Shown here: positions 1-5,276 of the stretch, piece after piece
Layout: each line of letters begins with the position of its first letter
Numbering within the stretch: position 1 is the first letter of the stretch
From: Chloroflexota bacterium
Lineage (GTDB): Bacteria; Chloroflexota; Anaerolineae; Ardenticatenales; Ardenticatenaceae
DNA length: 5,795 nucleotides
Assembly (NCBI GenBank): GCA_003520455.1
Contig: DOUV01000053.1
Span: forward strand, 1 to 5,795
Direction of reading: 5' to 3'
Translations under genes and position numbers: made by a program
The notes under the pieces: generated by a model
Seen by the model: the letters and a program-made list of their open reading frames with translations, nothing else
Databases searched by the model: none
What the model was told of the DNA's origin: nothing

Positions 1-363
1 CATTTGGGGCGCGGGCAGCGCTGCCGGGCTGCCGGCATTGAGGCCGCCCAGCAAAAAGAAGACGAAGAGCACCGCACTGACCGCGGTGCTGAACGCGAAC
101 AGGGGCTGGAGCCAGGCCAACAGCCTGGGGCGCCGCTGCGGGGCCGCGGGCGCGACGTCGGCCTCACTCAGGTAGAAGGTGCGCGGTAACTCGACCGGCG
201 GCATTCGTTCCAGCAGGCCGACGGTCCAGCGCAAGCTCTCAAGTTCCTGGCGACATCGGTCGCACGTGAGGAGGTGGGCCTCGACCTGGGCGCGCTCAGC
301 CAGTGCGACCTCGTCATCGAGATACGCGGAGAGCAAATCGGGGTCGAGGTGGTTGTTTACCAT
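1..363 (-). CDS. Zinc-finger anti-sigma factor, membrane-anchored (3' end cut by window)
   Basis: This partial gene gives 121 residues and stays open to the window edge. Near the N terminus the protein has an HxxxCxxC motif (His30, Cys34, Cys37) preceded by a helical DPDLLSAYLDDE stretch. That is the layout of the zf-HC2/ZAS anti-sigma domain, which binds an ECF sigma factor in the cytoplasm. A proline/arginine-rich linker leads to one hydrophobic helix at about residues 87-108, after which an extracytoplasmic part begins and is lost. The start is fixed because an in-frame TGA lies at 372-370, only two codons before the ATG at 363. No good Shine-Dalgarno sequence precedes it; a GGA sits about 15 bases upstream. 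The gene follows the ECF sigma gene after 167 bases, so it is most likely the cognate anti-sigma factor. The pairing is inferred from position and family. Confidence 0.9.
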   Translation of the reverse strand, partial: MVNNHLDPDLLSAYLDDEVALAERAQVEAHLLTCDRCRQELESLRWTVGLLERMPPVELPRTFYLSEADVAPAAPQRRPRLLAWLQPLFAFSTAVSAVLFVFFLLGGLNAGSPAALPAPQM

Positions 364-369
364 TCGGCG

Positions 370-534
370 TCAATCATTTCCAACGAGCGATGAGAGAGTG
401 GAGATTGTGTTTTTTGAGTGCCACCTCGCATCCGAAAATCGCGACCTGGCGCTTCGCGCCCGGACGGTTTGATCGCAGAATCGGCCGTTCATCTTCACTC
501 TCTGCTCCAGTTTGTCCACCAACAGGGCGCTCAT
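370..534 (-). CDS. Possible 54-residue ORF between sigma and anti-sigma genes (doubtful)
   Basis: An ORF starts with an ATG that overlaps the sigma stop codon (ATGA, 534-531) and ends in TGA six bases before the anti-sigma ATG. It is in the same frame as the anti-sigma gene. The predicted peptide is basic and serine/arginine-rich (begins MSALLVDKLEQ) and resembles nothing I recognise. Its last third lies in DNA of roughly 45% GC, lower than the flanking genes. It could be a coupling ORF that carries ribosomes from the sigma gene to the poorly signalled anti-sigma start, a decayed 5' extension of that gene, or chance. A second frame (538-374) is also open here, which lowers its significance. 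Confidence 0.15.
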   Translation of the reverse strand: MSALLVDKLEQRVKMNGRFCDQTVRARSARSRFSDARWHSKNTISTLSSLVGND

Positions 535-1220
535 CCATCACTCTCAAAACGATACTTCGCCGGTAGAAGTTCCGCATGGGTCTGGAGAAGGTCACGCACG
601 CGGCGGCGGGCACGGCTCAAGCGGCTCTTGACCGTGCCGAGTTCGACGTCCGTGGCCTGAGCAATCTCCTCGTAGCTGAAGCCCTGGATATCGGAGAGCA
701 CCAGGGTGACGCGCTGGTCGGGCGGGAGTTGCTCGATGACGTTCTGGAGCCAGCCGGCCAGTTCTTGCTGCAGGAAGATCTCATCGGGTCGGTCCGGCGC
801 CTGGTGCTGGAGCGCGGTCGCCGGATCATCCGGGGTCAGCAGGAGCGCCTCGAGCGAGGTGGCGGGGCGGCGCTTCTGGTAGCGCAGCCAATCGTAGCAC
901 TGGTTGGTGACGATGCGGGCCAGCCAGGCTTTGAATGAGCCGCCGTGATACTGATCCAGTCGCCGGTACGCGGCCAGGAACGCTTCTTGAGTGGTATCCG
1001 CGGCGGCATCGGTGTCGTGGAGCACGCGGTAGGCCACGTTATAGGCCAGCCCCTGGTAGCGGCCCACCAGCCGGTTAAACGCGGTGCGGTCGCCGTGCCG
1101 GGTCGCGTCTACCAACTCGTCGTCGCTGGGCGCATTGGCCGGCTGAGGCACAGCGGCCGAGAGCGCAGCCACCAAGGCTCCGCCCACGAGCATCACCAGG
1201 CCAATCAAAATGGGTGTCAT
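531..1220 (-). CDS. ECF-family RNA polymerase sigma factor with N-terminal hydrophobic segment
   Basis: The predicted 229-residue protein is an extracytoplasmic-function sigma-70 factor. Region 2 covers about residues 45-112, with the DAAADTTQEAFLAAYRRL core and the FKAWLARIVTNQCYDWLR helix typical of ECF factors. A variable linker follows. Region 4 covers about 150-205, with LPPDQR, a GFSYEEIAQAT helix-turn-helix and the TVKSRLSRARRRVRDLL recognition end. Regions 1 and 3 are absent, as expected. Residues 1-24 form a hydrophobic stretch (MTPILIGLVMLVGGALVAAL) followed by a Pro/Ala spacer, before the usual ECF start near DDELVDATRHGD. The ATG at 1220 is chosen as the first ATG of the frame. 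A TTG at 1292 would add 24 residues, and an ATG nine codons inside (residue 10) is possible. None has a clear Shine-Dalgarno sequence. The anti-sigma gene lies downstream. Confidence 0.95.
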   Translation of the reverse strand: MTPILIGLVMLVGGALVAALSAAVPQPANAPSDDELVDATRHGDRTAFNRLVGRYQGLAYNVAYRVLHDTDAAADTTQEAFLAAYRRLDQYHGGSFKAWLARIVTNQCYDWLRYQKRRPATSLEALLLTPDDPATALQHQAPDRPDEIFLQQELAGWLQNVIEQLPPDQRVTLVLSDIQGFSYEEIAQATDVELGTVKSRLSRARRRVRDLLQTHAELLPAKYRFESDG

Positions 1221-1420
1221 GCGAGATGCGTCGTCAAGAGACGAGCTCGATCCGAGTGCGTCTTGTGAGCAAGAGGGTCCATTCGGAGACAACGAACGGC
1301 TGGCCAGCGATGTGCCTCTGGCGGGCGACGCTGGCTCGTCTGAAACGTGAGGATGCCTCTCAGGTCGGGCAGCTCACGTGTTGCGCCGCTGAACGAATGC
1401 CGCGTTGAAAAGGTCGCAGT

Positions 1421-1449
1421 ATTCTAGCATGGGACCCAAAGGCTCACAA
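1421..1449 (-). promoter_or_regulatory. Sigma-70-type promoter for the sigma/anti-sigma genes
   Basis: On the minus strand TTGTGA (1449-1444, four of six matches to TTGACA) is followed after exactly 17 bases by TAGAAT (1426-1421, five of six matches to TATAAT). A TG one base before it makes an extended -10. It lies between the beta-propeller stop and the sigma start and points at the sigma gene. Transcription would begin near 1413, leaving a leader of about 190 bases before the ATG at 1220. It is a housekeeping-type element, not an ECF-type one. The match is good, but promoters predicted by eye have a real false-positive rate. Confidence 0.5.
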
Positions 1450-1481
1450 AGGCCTGGCAGGGGCGGAAGAGGACAAACGGT

Positions 1482-1536
1482 GGGACGACGTCCCGGCGTG
1501 GCATTTCATCGCGTCTGAGCGGCGGCGGGCGCCGCC
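1482..1536 (-). terminator. Pair of GC-rich hairpins, possible weak terminator after the beta-propeller gene
   Basis: Two short inverted repeats follow the beta-propeller stop in the direction of transcription. The first is a 6-bp stem GGCGGC/GCCGCC with a 4-base loop at 1521-1536. The second is a 5-bp stem GGGAC/GTCCC with a 3-base loop at 1482-1494. Neither is followed by a run of T on the minus strand, so they are not classical intrinsic terminators. Their place between a stop codon and a promoter suits a role in ending or trimming the upstream transcript, but GC-rich DNA makes such stems by chance. Confidence 0.25.
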
Positions 1537-1570
1537 CTCTGTCCGTGGGTGTCGGTTGCGGGCTGCCGCC

Positions 1571-2770
1571 TCAGCGCGAGCGTGGTACCACGATCAGCGC
1601 TGGCGTCTCGCCGAGGTCTCGCAATATCCCGACCTCCTGAAACGTAGCCGTATCGAAGATCGAGAGCGTCCTCTCAAACGGATTCACTGTGTAGAGTTGG
1701 TGGCCGTCAGCGCTCACGGCCAGGTTGAAGGCTGGCTCGGGGGGGGTGAAGGTGCCCAGGCGCGCCCAGGTTCGCGTGTCAAACGCCCACACTTCGTCGG
1801 CTTCTGCCAGGTTCCCGTCGGGTTGCTTGCCAGTCCAGAAGCCCAGGTACAGCCGCGCGCCATCCGGCGCCAGGGCGATCTGGAAGGGGGCGACCTGCGC
1901 TTCGGGCGGCGCATCCAGGAGTACCGGTTGGGCGATGGCCCGCGGCGGGAGTATGGTCAGGTCGATCACCGAGACCTGGACGTCGTTCGTAATCACGTAC
2001 AGCCGATCCCCTGCTGGTGCCGCAGCGGTTGCGACGATCCTGCCCGGCGGTAGAAATTCCTGGTGGGTCGTTGCGCCGGTCAAGGGATCGATGAGTTGGA
2101 TCACGGCCCGGCTGACACAGATCAGGCGGCGGCCCGGAAGCGACCAGAGCTCCCCGTCGCTACAGGCCGGGTATTCCGCTCGCATCTCGAGGGTCTCGGC
2201 ATCCAGGACAGCGAGGCGGAGCCGATGGACATCGGGGTCACCGTACTTCCTGACGAACAGCCGCTCTCCATCGGGCGACAGGAATAAATTTCGCGTACCA
2301 AGGGGGAAGACCTTGTAGAGCAGGCGATCCGGCACAGGCCGGTCGTCCAGCAACAGTTCGCCCGTCACGGCATCATAGACGCTGAGGACATCGCGCTGCT
2401 CGCCGCGGATGACCTGGGTCGAGTAGCTGTCGGCCACGTAGAGACGCCGACCATCGGGCGAGAAGACCAGGTCGGGGGTGTAGCGCGCTCGAAAGGTGCG
2501 CACTACTCGCCGGCGGGCCGGATCGACGACCAGCACCTGGCTGACGAGGTCGCCGTCACGCGGATCGAGCACGTAGATGGGGCGCCCCTCGAGCGGCTCC
2601 GGCGTGGCGGTCACCGGCACCTGAACCTCGGGCGTGAGTTGGGCCGGTGCCCGAGGGGCCGGCGGCCCCGGCGGTTGGGTCTCAGGTGTGAAAAGACCTG
2701 CGGGTCCACAGCCAGCCAGGAGGAGCGCCACCAGAGCCAGACTGCTAAGGAGCGTGCGGGTCGAGCGCAT
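1571..2770 (-). CDS. Secreted lipoprotein with beta-propeller (YVTN/MADH-like repeats)
   Basis: The predicted 399-residue protein starts with a lipoprotein signal: a basic N terminus, a hydrophobic core and the lipobox LLAGC with Cys21 as the lipidation site. A Pro/Thr-rich linker (about 22-60) places the rest away from the membrane. From about residue 64 on there are repeats of the type 'SPDG-x-x-LYV ... V.D..T': FSPDGRRLYV (103-112), LSPDGERLFV (165-174), APDGARLYLG (301-310), SADGHQLYTV (343-352), each near a strand such as VSVIDL or LSIFDT. This is the pattern of YVTN-repeat and amine-dehydrogenase-beta-like propellers. No catalytic site is recognisable, so binding, scaffolding or enzymatic function is open. 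The ATG at 2770 follows a good ribosome binding site and the cytochrome stop by 14 bases, so the two genes are co-transcribed. The same frame stays open up to 3838 across the cytochrome gene, but that extension is not coding. Confidence 0.88.
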   Translation of the reverse strand: MRSTRTLLSSLALVALLLAGCGPAGLFTPETQPPGPPAPRAPAQLTPEVQVPVTATPEPLEGRPIYVLDPRDGDLVSQVLVVDPARRRVVRTFRARYTPDLVFSPDGRRLYVADSYSTQVIRGEQRDVLSVYDAVTGELLLDDRPVPDRLLYKVFPLGTRNLFLSPDGERLFVRKYGDPDVHRLRLAVLDAETLEMRAEYPACSDGELWSLPGRRLICVSRAVIQLIDPLTGATTHQEFLPPGRIVATAAAPAGDRLYVITNDVQVSVIDLTILPPRAIAQPVLLDAPPEAQVAPFQIALAPDGARLYLGFWTGKQPDGNLAEADEVWAFDTRTWARLGTFTPPEPAFNLAVSADGHQLYTVNPFERTLSIFDTATFQEVGILRDLGETPALIVVPRSR

Positions 2771-2775
2771 GCTGT

Positions 2776-2781
2776 TCCTTC
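2776..2781 (-). promoter_or_regulatory. Ribosome binding site fixing the beta-propeller start
   Basis: GAAGGA on the minus strand lies five bases before the ATG at 2770. The ATG is followed directly by the lipoprotein signal peptide. This decides the start against the much longer open frame that reaches back to 3838. Confidence 0.75.
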
Positions 2782-2784
2782 GGA

Positions 2785-3702
2785 TCACTTCTGGCTCCTG
2801 CCCGCGGTGAGAAAAGCGACCAGCGCCTCGATCTCCTGATCGCTCAGGCCCAGCGTCGGCATCTGGGTGGTTGGGCGGATCGCCACGGGGTTCTTGAGCC
2901 AGCGGCGCAGGAACTCGGGGTCGGCGGACAGATTCGTCAGCACCGGCCCAACGCTGAAAGAGCCCAAAGCCTGGCGCGCCTCCGCGACGGCGGCGTGCTG
3001 ATGGCAGACCACGCAGCCTTTCGCCAGGAACAGATCCTGGCCACGTGCTTCTTGATCGAGGGCCGACGGACCGGGTTGGGCGACCTCGGGCGCGGAGAGC
3101 GTTGGGCGGTTTCCGGCTGAGGCAAAACCAGCCAGGCTGACCGCGGCGGCGATGAGAACCAGGGCGGGCGCGAAGCGTGGCCGCCGGCGGAGCGAAACGA
3201 CCAGGGCGCCGGCAGTGCCGATGAGGCCCAGGACTCCCGCCGCCAGTGGCACCGAGAGTGGCCTCCCCGAAATCGCGAGGCTGGGCCAGGCGGACACCGG
3301 CGCCCCCGTGGCGTCGTTCGCTGCCGTTGTGGTGGCAAGCACTGTGAGCACCGGCATGGGCTGCTCGAACGTAAAGGCGTCGATGCCCCAGCGCCACACT
3401 CCCGCGCTCGGGAAGGTCAGCGTTGCCACGTAGTGCCCGACCGGGCCTTCTTGTCTGGCGGTGACGTTGATCGATTCGTTGCTCTCCGCGTGGCTGGCCG
3501 TAATTCTGGGTGTCAGTCCATCCATCGGCCGGTGGCCGTGCTGCCGGACGACAAAGCCGATGGTCAGCGGTTGTCCGGCGACCACCTGCGTGGGCAGTTC
3601 GTCGAGGGTAACCACGGCCCAGCCGCCGGCGAGGGCCGGTAGCGCCGCGAGCAGCAACAGCATCGCAATCAGTACGGATCGTGGAGCATATCGATGGAAC
3701 AT
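2785..3702 (-). CDS. YtkA/FixH-like domain fused to membrane-bound mono-heme cytochrome c
   Basis: The predicted 305-residue protein has a signal peptide (1-25, ending ALA before GGW). Next is an Ig-like domain at about 28-125 with WAVVTLDELPTQVVAGQPL, FVVRQHG and GHYVATLTFPSAGVWRWGI, as in YtkA/FixH-like domains. Two membrane helices follow at about 149-170 and 177-194, with the basic loop LRRRPR between them. The C-terminal class I cytochrome c domain starts at about 217, with heme motif CVVCH (230-234) and the probable axial Met281 in QMP. The basic loop predicts that it faces the cytoplasm, so both globular domains lie outside, where heme is attached. The single heme suggests electron transfer, not catalysis; its partner is not in the window. 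The YtkA/FixH-like part is often linked with metal or oxidase assembly, but the link is not shown here. The start has a strong AAAGGAG site nine bases upstream. The gene sits 51 bases after the LPVTG-protein gene and 14 before the lipoprotein gene. Confidence 0.9.
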   Translation of the reverse strand: MFHRYAPRSVLIAMLLLLAALPALAGGWAVVTLDELPTQVVAGQPLTIGFVVRQHGHRPMDGLTPRITASHAESNESINVTARQEGPVGHYVATLTFPSAGVWRWGIDAFTFEQPMPVLTVLATTTAANDATGAPVSAWPSLAISGRPLSVPLAAGVLGLIGTAGALVVSLRRRPRFAPALVLIAAAVSLAGFASAGNRPTLSAPEVAQPGPSALDQEARGQDLFLAKGCVVCHQHAAVAEARQALGSFSVGPVLTNLSADPEFLRRWLKNPVAIRPTTQMPTLGLSDQEIEALVAFLTAGRSQK

Positions 3703-3711
3703 CTCGGATTT

Positions 3712-3718
3712 CTCCTTT
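3712..3718 (-). promoter_or_regulatory. Strong ribosome binding site of the cytochrome gene
   Basis: AAAGGAG on the minus strand lies nine bases before the ATG at 3702. It is the strongest such site in the window apart from the AGGAGG site of the gene at 5219, and supports high translation of the cytochrome gene. Confidence 0.75.
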
Positions 3719-3753
3719 CGCGCGCTGCCGATGACCCTGGACGCGGGGGGTCT

Positions 3754-4350
3754 TCACGATTCGCGTTTGGTCTGTCGCTGTCCGAGTCCCAGTAGCCCAC
3801 CGAGCATGGACGCCATGCCGCCCAGCATGATCAACCACCGGGCGATTCCCTTCTCACTGCCGGTGACGGGAAGCTGGGCCGGAGCTGCGAATGAGACGCT
3901 CGCCAGTTGGACCCCGTGCTCAGCCAGGATGCGCTGCATGGCTTGCTCGCCCTGCTCCGACACGTGGAACCACTTGCCGTCGTACTCCGACCAACCGTTC
4001 ACGATCCCAATGTAGAAGACGTAGCCGCGGCCACCGGCCGGATCGGGGTGGTAGCGCGCGCGGTCGAAGGCGCGGTAGGTCGAGCCGCTCTTGAAGTATG
4101 AGGTAATCTCGTAGCCCTCGCCGACCTTTGGCACCTCGATGGTCCCACTGCGGACATCTTCGAATTCGGCCAGCCCGAAGGCCGGGAGCAACTCACGGTT
4201 CGTAATCTCGATCGCGTTCTTCAACCCAGGCCCCGTGATGGTGACCTTGTCGGGCGGCCCCTTGGCGAGGGCCAGGGGTGCCGTGAAGAGCCACATAAGG
4301 GCAGCGATCATGATCCCCGAGAGTCCCACAAGCATGCGTGAAGCCTTCAT
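3754..4350 (-). CDS. Small secreted protein with C-terminal LPVTG sorting-like signal, unknown function
   Basis: The predicted 198-residue protein has a signal peptide (1-29, ending LALA before KGPP). A soluble domain follows at about 31-150, and then a C-terminal tail with LPVTG (160-164), a hydrophobic helix (about 171-190) and a basic end (RQTKRES). The tail has the three-part layout of a sortase substrate, which would be cut at LPVTG and linked covalently to the cell surface; it could also be a plain membrane anchor. The domain starts with KVTITGPGLKNAIEITN and carries RYHPDPAGGRGYVFYIG and YDGKWFHVS blocks, also seen in altered form in the product of the upstream gene (5219-4563). I recognise no catalytic residues and know no characterised function. 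The ATG at 4350 leads straight into the signal peptide. An AAAGGA lies 12 bases upstream, a long spacing. A longer start at 4428 would bury the signal and cut into a hairpin. Confidence 0.85.
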   Translation of the reverse strand: MKASRMLVGLSGIMIAALMWLFTAPLALAKGPPDKVTITGPGLKNAIEITNRELLPAFGLAEFEDVRSGTIEVPKVGEGYEITSYFKSGSTYRAFDRARYHPDPAGGRGYVFYIGIVNGWSEYDGKWFHVSEQGEQAMQRILAEHGVQLASVSFAAPAQLPVTGSEKGIARWLIMLGGMASMLGGLLGLGQRQTKRES

Positions 4351-4360
4351 CGCGCGGTTC

Positions 4361-4387
4361 GTTCCTTTCGTTTCGCTCAAACGGAAC
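4361..4387 (-). promoter_or_regulatory. Inverted repeat covering the ribosome binding site of the LPVTG-protein gene
   Basis: On the minus strand GTTC CGTTT (4387-4379) pairs with AAACG (4373-4369) and GAAC (4364-4361) around a GAGCG loop, with AAAG bulged. The outer arm takes in the GGAAC part of the only ribosome binding site of the gene at 4350. Folding would hide part of that site, so it may dampen or switch translation. The stem is interrupted and short, so the effect may be weak. Confidence 0.35.
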
Positions 4388-4407
4388 ACGCTCATATGGA
4401 ATAGGGT

Positions 4408-4448
4408 GTGTAGCGTGTGTGAGCGCATCGCGCTCGCACACGCTACAC
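4408..4448 (-). terminator. Long 19-bp hairpin upstream of the LPVTG-protein gene
   Basis: GTGTAGCGTGTG... (4408-4426) is followed by a 3-base loop ATC and then by its reverse complement (4430-4448). The 19-bp stem has a single G:T pair and no other mismatch. It is by far the longest stem in the window. There is no T-run after it on either strand, so it is not a standard intrinsic terminator. It may act as an attenuator, an RNA-processing or stability element, a repetitive palindromic element, or a protein-binding operator. The structure is seen directly; the role is not known. Confidence 0.55.
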
Positions 4449-4476
4449 CAACAGGAGAACATGGAAACGGTACGCC

Positions 4477-4507
4477 GGGGAGGCGAGGGCAGTGCGCTCG
4501 CCTCCCC
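4477..4507 (-). terminator. Hairpin with perfect 11-bp GC-rich stem after the first secreted-protein gene
   Basis: GGGGAGGCGAG (4477-4487) and CTCGCCTCCCC (4497-4507) form a perfect 11-bp stem around a 9-base loop. It lies 55 bases past the stop of the upstream secreted-protein gene. No T-run follows in either direction. It shares the octamer GCGCTCGC with the neighbouring 19-bp hairpin. Possible roles are a weak or factor-aided terminator, or a 3' stabiliser that lets the two secreted-protein genes be expressed at different levels. Confidence 0.5.
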
Positions 4508-4562
4508 CGTACATACGATCCTCATAAGAGCGTTCCATCTTCTCGCTTTCTCCCCACACCTC

Positions 4563-5219
4563 TCAGTTGCGCGCGGCGGCCGCGAGGCCGGCGCGGCGCA
4601 TCAGCCGATCGAAGTCGGTCGATGCCTGGAACCAGGTGCCGCCATCCTCGACGAGGCCACTGGTGCCGCCAGGGTTAGGGTAGTAGGTCCAGGTCTGGCT
4701 CACCCGGCGGGTCGTTGACGCCCATATCGTGCGGGTGCGTTGCCGGGGGACACCCAACGGCTGCTGCCGCGCCTGCAACTGGGCACGGACTCGAGCAAAC
4801 GCCAGCGGATCAGCGGGCAAGTCCTGAGGACCGTCTGTCGGGCCGGAGTAGATCACATCCACGATGTGTCGGGGCGTCGAGACCGCCATCATGAATTCGA
4901 GAGTGACCTGGAAGGCTGGCGCCGGTTGCGGCCCCGCCGGCCGCTCGATGGGCCGCTCCTTGCCCCACGCGGCCGCGATGGCGGCGAGATCGCCGGGGGA
5001 ATCGACGTACCAGGGACCGGTGTCACCTGATTCGTCGAGGTCCCGGACGATTTCGGCCGCGCTCAAGATAATCGGAGCTTTTAAGTCCCCACCGGTCACG
5101 GTAATTCGCTGAGGCAGCACGGGCCCGCCTTTGGCGAGTGCCAGGGGCGCGCCCGCAACCAATAGCCCGGCAATCAGTCCGAAGACCGCGACCCGGTCCA
5201 GCAAACGGCAACGTTTCAT
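4563..5219 (-). CDS. Secreted protein of unknown function, probable diverged paralogue of the LPVTG protein
   Basis: The predicted 218-residue protein has a signal peptide (1-29, ending LALA before KGGP, the same ending as in the next gene's product). The mature part begins RITVTGGDLKAPIILS, close in pattern to KVTITGPGLKNAIEIT in that neighbour. Near the end YYPNPGG (about 179-185) and DGGTWFQAS (192-200) match its YHPDPAGG and YDGKWFHVS blocks, followed in both by a similar helix (FDRLMRRAGL versus EQAMQRILAE). The middle part (about 60-165) is longer and differs, with no recognised motif. It lacks an LPxTG tail and any membrane helix apart from the signal, so it is probably released or held by a partner. 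The start has a good AGGAGG site six bases upstream. The gene lies 57 bases after the partial gene and 212 before the next. Function unknown. Confidence 0.82.
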   Translation of the reverse strand: MKRCRLLDRVAVFGLIAGLLVAGAPLALAKGGPVLPQRITVTGGDLKAPIILSAAEIVRDLDESGDTGPWYVDSPGDLAAIAAAWGKERPIERPAGPQPAPAFQVTLEFMMAVSTPRHIVDVIYSGPTDGPQDLPADPLAFARVRAQLQARQQPLGVPRQRTRTIWASTTRRVSQTWTYYPNPGGTSGLVEDGGTWFQASTDFDRLMRRAGLAAAARN

Positions 5220-5225
5220 CGGACT

Positions 5226-5231
5226 CCTCCT
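5226..5231 (-). promoter_or_regulatory. Ribosome binding site of the first secreted-protein gene
   Basis: AGGAGG on the minus strand lies six bases before the ATG at 5219 and repeats as AGGAGGAG. It supports this start against the overlapping frame 5361-5023. Confidence 0.7.
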
Positions 5232-5276
5232 CGCTTCGCGCCACCAACGGAGCGCCTTCTTGCATGCGGGCGCCCT

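Larger units (their letters stand above)
1221..1570 (-). other. Non-coding stretch upstream of the sigma gene
   Basis: This 350-base gap separates the beta-propeller gene from the sigma gene. It contains two short GC-rich hairpins just after the beta-propeller stop, then a sigma-70-like promoter at 1421-1449, then a leader of about 190 bases. The leader has a 7-bp inverted repeat (ACGTGAG at 1345-1351 with CTCACGT at 1373-1379). It also has a 21-codon ORF (1282-1217) whose stop overlaps the sigma ATG. No convincing protein gene or RNA gene was seen on either strand. The sigma frame itself stays open upstream of 1220 to about 1375, but without a recognisable extra domain. Confidence 0.6.

Noticed and set aside
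576..938. Plus-strand ORF of 120 codons
   Set aside because: It is exactly antisense to conserved regions of the ECF sigma gene, which has clear family motifs.
1345..1379. 7-bp inverted repeat ACGTGAG/CTCACGT in the sigma leader
   Set aside because: The stem is short with a 21-base loop; a repeat of this size can arise by chance in 350 bases, so it is mentioned only in the description of the gap.
1571..3838. A single open frame of 755 codons on the minus strand
   Set aside because: Only the part from 2770 on is a gene. The upstream 356 codons run in another frame through the clear cytochrome gene, are Arg/Pro/Gly-rich and low in hydrophobic structure, and the lipoprotein signal with its ribosome site starts at 2770. 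Long open shadow frames are common in high-GC DNA.
4193..4525. Minus-strand ORF of 110 codons starting before the hairpins
   Set aside because: It overlaps the start and signal peptide of the LPVTG-protein gene in another frame and reads through both hairpins; no domain is visible.
4511..4536. Possible ECF-type promoter GGAAC ... CGTA on the minus strand
   Set aside because: Only about 14 bases lie between GGAAC and CGTA, shorter than the usual 15-17, and other GGAAC sites in the window (ribosome sites at 2774-2778 and 4361-4365) have no partner. It would be attractive as a link to the sigma factor but is not supported.
4461..4718. Plus-strand ORF with AGGAG five bases before its ATG at 4461
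   Set aside because: The ribosome-site match is good, but the ORF runs through a hairpin and then antisense through the secreted-protein gene, and the peptide is Ala/Gly/Arg-rich without a domain.
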